Below are positions 1 to 5,493 of a DNA stretch of 6,458 nucleotides, in pieces (within the stretch, counting starts at the first letter, position 1; the number at the start of each line of letters is the position of its first letter). Where the stretch lies: positions 9,504-15,961 of the forward strand of contig LBFQ01000052.1 in the NCBI GenBank assembly GCA_000980735.1. The letters run 5' to 3'. The DNA is from Candidatus Caldipriscus sp. T1.2 (GTDB lineage: Bacteria; Hydrothermota; Hydrothermia; LBFQ01). The notes beneath the pieces are model-generated. The model searched no databases. It was not told where the DNA came from and saw only the letters and a list, made by a program, of their open reading frames with translations. The position numbers and the translations under genes were made by a program.

Positions 1-612
1 TCTTTGCTTTCCCTTTTCTATTCTCCTTTTACGCTCTCTTGTTGACAAAGGCATACGTTTATATATACTTCACATCCCTTGCCCTGCTTTTTTTACTCCT
101 CAATAGGATCAACTTCCTAAGGGGTTTTTTATACATTTCCCTTGCCACCTTTCCAATAATTCTAACCTTATACTTCCATAGTGCCTTGTCGCCAAAGTTA
201 ATATGGTCGTTTTCCAAAAGGGTAGAATTTTGGAGGATAGGTTTGGAGGTTTGGAAAGAAAATCCAATTTTGGGGAGTTGGATATTGCCATATATCCGAT
301 TTTTTAAAACCTTACTTTGAGAAAGGGATTTTGGATAACTACGCCCATGTTCACAATTCGTACTTAAACGCCCTTGCGGAAACTGGAATATTGGGTTTTC
401 TTCTGGTTTGCGTAATAACCATCTTTTTCTCCTTGAAGTACATAAATCTTTACAGGAAAACTGGGAGTATATTTCCTTTGATCCTATCTTTGGCTTGGAT
501 CGTATATTCCCTCGTTGGGTTCTTTGAAACCAACTTTGATACCGCTGTTCTAAACTTGACCCTATACTTCTTTATGGGTGTTTTTGAGGGCGAGATAAAG
601 GGAAGGGTTTGA
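1..612 (+). CDS. O-antigen ligase/polymerase-like membrane protein (Wzy/WaaL type), 5'-truncated, frameshifted
   Basis: This is the C-terminal part of a polytopic membrane protein that would join or polymerise surface polysaccharide on the outer face of the cytoplasmic membrane. Reading in the frame of base 3, it has no stop from the window edge, so the gene begins upstream; the TTG at 39 is unlikely to be the real start. Hydrophobic helices fill bases 3-200, followed by the family pattern 'RVEFWRIGLEVWKENPILG'. This frame then stops at 318-320. Moving one base forward near 268-275 restores the conserved 'GVG' and, further on, 'HVHNSYLNALAETGILG', the periplasmic-loop signature of the Wzy_C/O-antigen ligase family (PF04932). 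Two more helices follow, and the stop is TGA at 610-612. About 202 residues are visible once repaired. The break may be a sequencing error or a true pseudogene. The family is clear; the polysaccharide substrate cannot be told. Confidence 0.78.
268..275 (+). other. +1 frameshift site inside the polysaccharide ligase gene
   Basis: A run of four T (268-271) is followed by four G (272-275). Upstream reads 'NPILG' in the frame of base 3; downstream the family-consistent reading 'GVGYC...' lies in the frame of base 1. Removing one G gives the expected 'NPILGVG'; removing one T would give 'NPIWGVG', which fits less well. Both halves are conserved, so the reading-frame change is well supported. Its cause is not known. 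Confidence 0.8.
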
Positions 613-627
613 TCTTTATCCGCTATA

Positions 628-633
628 TATTAT
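628..633 (+). promoter_or_regulatory. Probable -10 element of the transketolase gene (leaderless type)
   Basis: TATTAT lies exactly 6 nt before the ATG at 640. There is no Shine-Dalgarno-like sequence in the 27 bp between the previous stop and this ATG. A -10 hexamer at this distance puts the transcript start at or within a few bases of the start codon, as in leaderless genes of other bacteria. No good -35 is seen. AT-rich sequence makes chance matches possible; the support comes from the same arrangement before other genes here. Confidence 0.5.
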
Positions 634-639
634 CTTACT

Positions 640-1446
640 ATGGATTTTGATACCCTAAGGGATTACGCTAAGATCGTTAGGAGGGATATAATAGAAATGA
701 CCTATAGGGCACAATCGGGGCATCAGGGTGGTGCGCTATCTTGGGTTGAAATAGGACTTGTGCTCTTTTTCAAGGTGATGAAGATAAAAAAGGAGGATCC
801 TTTTTGGGAGGATAGGGATAGGTTTGTACTTTCAAAGGGACATGGTTGCGCCACTCTATATTCAATCTGGTCCCTTATGGGTTGGATAAGTAGGGAAGAA
901 TTGATGCTTTTTAGGAACATCAACGGTTCTTTACAGGGGCATCCTTCAAGGAGGAGAACACCATTTGCGGAGACATCAACAGGTTCCCTATCCCAAGGGA
1001 CCTCCGTATCCGTTGGTATGGCTTTGGGTTTGAAAATCTTGGGGAAAAATTCAAGGGTTTGGACGGTTATAAGCGATGCGGAGCTTCAAGAGGGACAAAC
1101 TTGGGAGGCGTTGATGTTTGCGGGAAATAGGAGGTTAAACAATTTAACTTTCATCTTGGATTATAACCACCTACAAATAGAGGGAAACGTCAACGATATA
1201 AACGATCCAGAACCAATAAAGGATAAATTTATAGCCTTTAAGTGGGTAGTTAGAGAGGTGGATGGGCACAATTTGGAGGAACTTTATGAGGTTTTGAATT
1301 GGTGTAAGGAACAAGATAGGCCGCAGCTTGTGATAGCACATACAGTTAAGGGGAAAGGTGTATCCTTCATGGAAAACGATTATAAATGGCATAGCGCAAT
1401 ATTAACGGAGGATCTTTATAGGAAAGCTATGGAGGAGTTGTCTTGA
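640..1446 (+). CDS. Transketolase, N-terminal (thiamine diphosphate-binding) subunit, divergent
   Basis: The 268-residue protein matches the N-terminal PP-binding half of transketolase, which in many bacteria and archaea is a separate subunit pairing with a C-terminal subunit to move two-carbon units between sugar phosphates. Visible motifs are 'SGHQGGALS' (26-34), 'DRFVLSKGHG' (60-69), 'GHP' (100-102), 'TGSLSQG' (114-120), 'SDAELQEGQTWEA' (145-157) and 'LDYNHLQIEG' (173-182). The cofactor motif normally reads GDG...N; here it is S145-D146-A147...N176, keeping the metal-binding D and N but replacing both glycines. 'TGSLSQG' also departs from the usual TGSLGQG. The C-terminal subunit does not follow; a DUF4159 gene does, overlapping by 4 nt. 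The ATG at 640 is preceded by a -10-like hexamer and no ribosome binding site. It could serve central carbon metabolism or, given the neighbouring polysaccharide gene, supply an unusual sugar. Family certain, substrate unknown. Confidence 0.9.
   Translation: MDFDTLRDYAKIVRRDIIEMTYRAQSGHQGGALSWVEIGLVLFFKVMKIKKEDPFWEDRDRFVLSKGHGCATLYSIWSLMGWISREELMLFRNINGSLQGHPSRRRTPFAETSTGSLSQGTSVSVGMALGLKILGKNSRVWTVISDAELQEGQTWEALMFAGNRRLNNLTFILDYNHLQIEGNVNDINDPEPIKDKFIAFKWVVREVDGHNLEELYEVLNWCKEQDRPQLVIAHTVKGKGVSFMENDYKWHSAILTEDLYRKAMEELS
1431..1435 (+). promoter_or_regulatory. Shine-Dalgarno of the DUF4159 gene, fixing its TTG start
   Basis: GGAGG ends 7 nt before the TTG at 1443. In this frame an upstream stop (TAG, 1419-1421) is followed by no ATG, GTG or TTG before 1443, so this TTG is the only standard start. 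The site lies inside the last codons of the transketolase gene, and the TTGA overlap indicates translational coupling. Confidence 0.75.
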
Positions 1447-2039
1447 TATTCTTAATTTCCCTCTTAAAGATAGCAAGGGTGGAATACGAAGGAGGAGATT
1501 GGTATAACGACCCGGAAATTTTACCAAACATAACCAAGGAGTTTAATTCCAGGGTTTATCCCATATTTGATACAAACGCCTATTCTGCAAGGTTAAGCTC
1601 ACCCGCAATATACGAGTTTGTTATGCTTTTTATAACGGGGCACGGAAGCATAAGACTTTCCGAAGATGAGAGGAAAAATTTGAGGAAATACCTTGAAAAT
1701 GGGGGATTCCTTTACGTTGACGACGACTATGGGTTGGATAGCGCTTTCAGGAGGGAGATAAAGGAGGTTTTTCCCGAGTACGAGCTTGTGGAGATACCGA
1801 ACGATCACCCCATATTTAAGGCTTTTTACGAAATAAGTTTGCCGAAAGTTCACGAACATTATCCAGGTCCCCCAAAAGCTTATGGAATTTTCATTAGGGG
1901 AAGGCTTGCGGTTTTCTATACTTGGAATTCGAACGTTTCTGATGGTTGGACGGACAGATACAACGACCCACCGGAAATAAGGGAAAAGGCTATAAGAATG
2001 GGGATAAACATATTATATTATGCCCTTATAGGAATTTAA
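1443..2039 (+). CDS. DUF4159 family protein, probably exported
   Basis: This 198-residue protein fits the DUF4159 family (no agreed function; the fold is thought to resemble class I glutamine amidotransferase-like proteins). Family-like blocks are 'ARVEYEGGDWYNDP' (11-24), 'TGHG' (65-68), 'LRKYLENGGFLYVDDD' (80-95), 'NDHPIF' (120-125), a Gly-Arg followed by a hydrophobic strand (153-159), 'DGW' (167-169) and the C-terminal 'INILYYALIG' (188-197). The length agrees with a single-domain member. Members are usually exported; here only the hydrophobic stretch 'MIFLISLL' precedes the conserved 'KIARVEYEGG', so any signal sequence is extremely short. The start is TTG, coupled to the transketolase subunit by a 4-nt overlap. 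No catalytic triad can be named from the sequence. Pairing with a transketolase half is unexplained and may be only compact packing. Confidence 0.82.
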   Translation: MIFLISLLKIARVEYEGGDWYNDPEILPNITKEFNSRVYPIFDTNAYSARLSSPAIYEFVMLFITGHGSIRLSEDERKNLRKYLENGGFLYVDDDYGLDSAFRREIKEVFPEYELVEIPNDHPIFKAFYEISLPKVHEHYPGPPKAYGIFIRGRLAVFYTWNSNVSDGWTDRYNDPPEIREKAIRMGINILYYALIGI

Positions 2040-3055
2040 ATGTTGGATCTGAAGAGCTTTCCCGGCAGTTCCGAAACATAACCCTTAATTTGTAAGTTGA
2101 ACAAAAGGGGGAAAATATCGTTTCCAAAATTTTCAATGATTTCATCCAAACTCTTTTCTTCCCTCAAAAATTCAATTAGGGCGCTTTCCTTTTCGTTCAA
2201 TTCCGGTCTTTTTGATGAATAAACAAAACTTTCCCCCTTAATTTCCTTTAAAAACTCCGCAATATCGTACAAGGGTTTTGCGCCATCGTATATAAGTTTG
2301 TTTGAGCCGTAATTCCTTATATCTTCGGGATCACCGGGGATAGCCCATACCTCTTTACCATAATCCAAAGCCCATCTTGCGGTTATAAGCGCGCCCGACT
2401 TCGCGGGAGATTGTCCTATAACGACAAAATCTCCAAGCGCCGCTATAACCCTGTTCCTTGCGGGAAAATTCCCTTTATTCGGTGGAATATACAGTGGAAA
2501 CTCGCTAATTATTAAGCCCCCTTTATCCAAAATCTCATCAAATAATGGACGGTTTTCCTTGGGGTAAAGTCTTGAAAGCCCACAACCCATAACCACGACC
2601 GTCCTACTTATTGCACCTTTGTGCGCCGAGCTATCTATTCCAAGGGCCCCTCCCGAAACAACGGTAAACCCGTTCTCAAATAATGCACTTGAAAGCTTAT
2701 AAACGAAATTTTTTGCTGGCAAAGAAGGGTATCTCGTCCCTACGATGGAAACCGTAGGATTTTCCAAAGTATTGATGTTTCCCTTGTAGTAGATTACCTT
2801 GGGAAGATTCTCAAAATCCATTAACCTCTTTGGGAATTTTGGATTTAGGAAAGTTAGAACGTTTACGCCAAATTTTTTTAATTCTTTCAGGTAATTTTCA
2901 ACTGTTCTTATGTCGGGAACTTTTGGGGAAATCTTATCACGGTTTTTATAAGCCTCCTCAAAGCTTCCGAAATCTTCTAAAATCCTGCGGATCTTTACCG
3001 GACCTATCCCATCAACGAGATGGAACGCTAAAAGAAAGATTTCCTCTTCAATCAT
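2036..3055 (-). CDS. dprA: DNA-processing protein DprA (Smf)
   Basis: DprA binds incoming single-stranded DNA in the cytoplasm during natural transformation and loads RecA; it is also kept in many non-competent bacteria. The 339-residue protein has the usual three parts: an N-terminal helix-hairpin-helix/SAM-like region ('LVDGIGPVKIRRIL', 13-26), the Rossmann-like core (about 65-275) and a C-terminal winged-helix-like segment (about 288-335). Core motifs are 'VGTRYPS' (105-111), 'SGGALGIDSSAH' (134-145; usual form SGLARGID), 'MGCGLSRLYP' (156-165), 'ISEFP' (183-187), 'FPARNRVIAAL' (197-207), 'SGALITARWAL' (220-230) and 'IPGDP' (239-243). Between 'AHKGA' and 'RTVVV' it is about three residues shorter than the common 'GALEAGGRTIAV', probably a trimmed loop. 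It is convergent with DUF4159, with interlocked stops, and divergent from the CxxC gene. A consensus TATAAT lies 8 nt before the ATG and there is no ribosome binding site. Confidence 0.96.
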   Translation of the reverse strand: MIEEEIFLLAFHLVDGIGPVKIRRILEDFGSFEEAYKNRDKISPKVPDIRTVENYLKELKKFGVNVLTFLNPKFPKRLMDFENLPKVIYYKGNINTLENPTVSIVGTRYPSLPAKNFVYKLSSALFENGFTVVSGGALGIDSSAHKGAISRTVVVMGCGLSRLYPKENRPLFDEILDKGGLIISEFPLYIPPNKGNFPARNRVIAALGDFVVIGQSPAKSGALITARWALDYGKEVWAIPGDPEDIRNYGSNKLIYDGAKPLYDIAEFLKEIKGESFVYSSKRPELNEKESALIEFLREEKSLDEIIENFGNDIFPLLFNLQIKGYVSELPGKLFRSNI

Positions 3056-3063
3056 TGATGCGA

Positions 3064-3069
3064 ATTATA
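3064..3069 (-). promoter_or_regulatory. -10 element of dprA (leaderless type)
   Basis: On the minus strand this reads TATAAT, a perfect consensus, 8 nt before the dprA ATG at 3055. The transcript should begin 0-4 nt before the start codon. No Shine-Dalgarno is present. The position about 17 nt further upstream reads TCCATA, not a recognisable -35. Confidence 0.6.
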
Positions 3070-3075
3070 CAACGG

Positions 3076-3081
3076 TAGAAT
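3076..3081 (+). promoter_or_regulatory. -10 element of the CxxC (AhpD-like) gene (leaderless type)
   Basis: TAGAAT lies exactly 6 nt before the ATG at 3088, with no ribosome binding site between. A weak -35-like TTGATG sits at 3055-3060, overlapping the dprA start, with a short 15-nt spacer. Only 6 bp separate this hexamer from the opposite-strand dprA TATAAT, so the two promoters overlap back to back. Confidence 0.55.
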
Positions 3082-3087
3082 ACCATT

Positions 3088-3432
3088 ATGGAGCTTAAAA
3101 AGTTTTGGGAGGAAAGGGAAAAATTAAACGAAAAGATCCTAAGGGAGGGGAACCTTTATACCAAGAGATTTTTTGCCCTGGATAACGATGTATATAAGGA
3201 TGGAGCGATACCGAGGAAGTATAAGGAGATGATGGGATTAGTCGCTTCTATAGTTTTAAGGTGTGATGGTTGCATAATGTATCATATCGTCAAGTGCGTG
3301 GAGATGGGGATAACAAAAGAGGAGTTTTACGAGCTTTTGAACATAGCAATGGTTGTTGGAGGATCAATAACGATACCGCATATAAGGAAGGCGGTAAAGT
3401 ACTTTGAAGAGGCAAGACAGCTCCAACTATAA
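3088..3432 (+). CDS. Carboxymuconolactone decarboxylase/AhpD-like CxxC protein
   Basis: A 114-residue all-helical protein of the carboxymuconolactone decarboxylase family, AhpD-like branch. The diagnostic block is 'ASIVLRCDGCIMYHIVKCVE' (53-72), holding C59-x2-C62-x3-H66, preceded by E47, which in AhpD forms the proton relay for thiol-peroxidase or disulfide-reductase activity. 'GITKEEFYELLNIAMVVGGS' (74-93) and 'PHIRKAV' complete the domain. The length is typical for single-domain members, which form cytoplasmic trimers or hexamers. A peroxidase or thiol-redox role is therefore likely, but many members have no known substrate, and no AhpC or lipoyl-system partner is nearby. It is divergent from dprA and followed after 9 nt by the carboxypeptidase. 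The start is the first ATG, placed 6 nt after a -10-like TAGAAT. Confidence 0.9.
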   Translation: MELKKFWEEREKLNEKILREGNLYTKRFFALDNDVYKDGAIPRKYKEMMGLVASIVLRCDGCIMYHIVKCVEMGITKEEFYELLNIAMVVGGSITIPHIRKAVKYFEEARQLQL

Positions 3433-3435
3433 AAT
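3430..3435 (+). promoter_or_regulatory. Probable -10 element of the carboxypeptidase gene, containing the upstream stop codon
   Basis: TAAAAT lies exactly 6 nt before the ATG at 3442. Its first three bases are the TAA stop of the CxxC gene. An overlapping alternative is TATAAA at 3428-3433. There is no Shine-Dalgarno in the 9-nt gap. A TTGAAG at 3404-3409 could be a weak -35. Confidence 0.5.
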
Positions 3436-3441
3436 ATCTAT

Positions 3442-5462
3442 ATGCTTGGCTTTTTGATAGCATCATCTTTGGTGAGGATATACGCACCCTTAAAGGAGGT
3501 TGAAAGACTTCCAATTAAAGATCTGGATGTTGTTGGATTCTCCGCAAGGGGGGAGTGGACGGATATACACGTAAGGGATCTTGGAGAACTGAAGTTTCTG
3601 AGGGAAACGGGTTATAGATATGAGGTTCTGATAGAAGACGTTGAGGGTTATATATCAACCGTAGCTTGGGCTTACCACAATACAAACGACGTCTATAACC
3701 TTTTGGTAAATTATAAGAACAGCTATCCAACGATAACCAAGCTTGACACCTTGGGTTTTACTTATGAAGGGAAGGCCTATAGTAGCCATCAGGATAACGG
3801 ATAATCCAAATATGAACGAGGGGGAACCCGGGGTTTTGGTTATGGGTTTGCATCATGCGAGGGAATGGCCAGCGTTAGAGATTCCCCTATTTTTTATAGA
3901 CACCCTTCTTAGGGGATACGGTAGCGACCCATTTATAACAAATGCAATAAACAACCTTGATATATGGGTTATCCCTTTGGTTAATCCTGATGGGCATAAC
4001 TACTCAAGGACGGTTTATTCAATGTGGAGGAAAAACAGGAGGTACTTCCCGAGCTTTGGAACTTACGGGGTGGATCTCAATAGAAATTATGGAGGATCCG
4101 CAGATGGGGATCCTAGGGGGGAATGGTGCACCCCCACCGCCGGTACCTCAAACTATCCCAGTTCTGATACTTACTGCGGTCCCGATGTTTTCAGTGAGAA
4201 CGAGATAAGGGCGGTTTTGAGATTACTCGATTCCGTTGATATAGTGGCATCCATTTCTTATCATACATACACCGGAGCGGTCCTTTACCCTTGGGGACAC
4301 ACAACATCGCCAGCTCCCGACAATACTTACCTATCCAACATCGCGTCCCTTATGGCTTCCCAAATGGTTACGGAAAACGGAAATCCTTATGTGGCGATCC
4401 AGTCTCCATTAATAGGATACACCGCAACAGGTGATTCGGACGATTGGATATACGGTTATTCCCTGTTCGTTAAGGGATACCCAACTTTGGCTTTCACCGT
4501 TGAGGCATGCGAGAGCTTTCAACCTTCCGCTTCATTGTTGGATCAGATAATCAGGGAAAACTATAAGGGCTTTAAGGTGATACTCCAGGAGGCTCCGAAC
4601 ATAAGAAACAAAATGATACCATACCCCATAATTTCTCAAATCATCGTTCCTGAAACCGTTTCTTCCCCATTTTCGGTTAATTTATCCCTTAAAAATCCTA
4701 TATCTTCCCCCACGAAATATGCCCTAAAATATTACACGGGATACTCAAGGATAACCGATGGTGCGGAAGGGGGATTGGGGCTTTGGAATTATAACGGATT
4801 TACAATATCTTCCGCGAGGGCACACTCCGGAACTTACTCCTTTAGGGCAAATTATAACAACAACGCCTCATATCACCTTACCACAAAGTATCCTTACTTC
4901 GTAAACCCGGGTGATAGCCTCATTTTCTGGACTTGGTACGATATAGAAACCAACTACGATGCAGGTTTTGTTGAAATATCAACGGACGGTAGGTACTTCC
5001 AACCCCTTGAAAAGTTTACGGGAAACTCTGGAGGATGGGTAAGAAAAGCGTACTCTTTGGCACCTTGGGTTGGTAAATGGATATACATAAGGTTTAGGTT
5101 TTCAACGGATGGAAGCGTAACCGCCAACGGATTCTTTATAGACGATATATATCCCGTTCCAAGGTTCTCATCCGAAATTATTGTCGATACATCAATAACA
5201 TCACTCCCTTATACCCTTGCCTTGCCAAACGGTGAATACTACTTATCCGCAAGGGGATACAACACATATAAGGGTTGGGGTGATTGGAGTATGCCAAAGA
5301 AGATAATTGTATCTCCATCAACAGAGATTTCGGAGAATAAAAACGTTGAAAGTGAGAGAGAAGAGTATTACGACGTTTTGGGTAGGAAAGTTGGAAAAAC
5401 TCGGAAGGGGTGTTTATTTTGTGGTAAGGAACGGAAAAGTGGGGAAGGTAATAAGGAGGTGA
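3442..5462 (+). CDS. Secreted M14 zinc carboxypeptidase with jelly-roll domain and sorting-type tail; two +1 frameshifts
   Basis: Once two frameshifts are repaired (3767-3773 and 5395-5410) this is a 672-residue metallocarboxypeptidase, which removes C-terminal amino acids outside the cell. Residues 11-80 resemble the propeptide-like N-terminal region of bacterial M14 proteins. The catalytic domain (about 90-385) has the zinc ligands H138 and E141 in 'GLHHAREW', 'NPDGH' (181-185), 'WRKNRR' (195-200), 'GVDLNRNY' (209-216), the third ligand H274 in 'SYHTYTG', 'GDSDDW' (330-335) and the general base E354 in 'FTVEACE'. Residues about 440-570 form a MAM/immune-inhibitor-A-like beta-sandwich ('FVEISTDGRYFQPL', 'GFFIDDI'). 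The end, 'YDVLGRKV' plus 'GVYFVVRNGKVGKVIRR', looks like a type IX/Por-type sorting tail. Unrepaired, the reading starts again in another frame and runs to TGA at 5495-5497, overlapping the next start. The signal sequence is only 'MLGFLIASS'; an in-frame stop at 3430-3432 excludes a longer one. Confidence 0.88.
3767..3773 (+). other. +1 frameshift site in the carboxypeptidase gene, near residue 110
   Basis: The frame starting at 3442 reads '...LDTLGFTYEG' then 'KAYSSHQDNG' to a stop at 3802-3804. One base further on, the next frame reads 'GRPIVAIRITDNP', exactly what follows in M14 proteins. Removing one base anywhere in GAAGGGAA (an A of 3767-3768, a G of 3769-3771 or an A of 3772-3773) gives the same protein, 'TYEGRPIVAI', so the position of the extra base cannot be fixed. 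Confidence 0.88.
5395..5410 (+). other. +1 frameshift site before the C-terminal sorting tail
   Basis: The main frame ends with 'YDVLGRKVGKTRKG' and then an atypical Cys-rich, charged tail ('CLFCGKERKSGEGNKEV...'). The frame one base later reads 'GVYFVVRNGKVGKVIRR' to TGA at 5460-5462, the expected end of this type of tail. Loss of one G from 5407-5410 gives '...GKTRKGVYFVV'; loss of one A from the A5 run at 5395-5399 gives '...GKLGRGVYFVV'. Either is plausible. Confidence 0.78.
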
Positions 5463-5481
5463 GAGAGGGGTATGCCAAAGT

Positions 5482-5486
5482 GGGGG
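5482..5486 (+). promoter_or_regulatory. G-rich ribosome binding site of the EnvC-like gene
   Basis: GGGGG ends 7 nt before the ATG at 5494, the same spacing as GGAGG before the DUF4159 gene. In this frame, TAA at 5452-5454 is followed by no ATG, GTG or TTG before 5494, so the start is fixed. A stronger AAGGAGGTGA at 5453-5462 is more than 30 nt away, too far to serve this start. Confidence 0.5.
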
Positions 5487-5493
5487 CAAACAT

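Noticed and set aside
331..612. A separate small membrane protein starting at TTG 331
   Set aside because: Its frame is open upstream through 271 and contains the family GVG motif there, so it is the continuation of the ligase and not a new gene.
2025..2070. Bidirectional terminator between DUF4159 and dprA
   Set aside because: Only the short palindrome TTTAAA is present; there is no GC-rich stem with a T tract.
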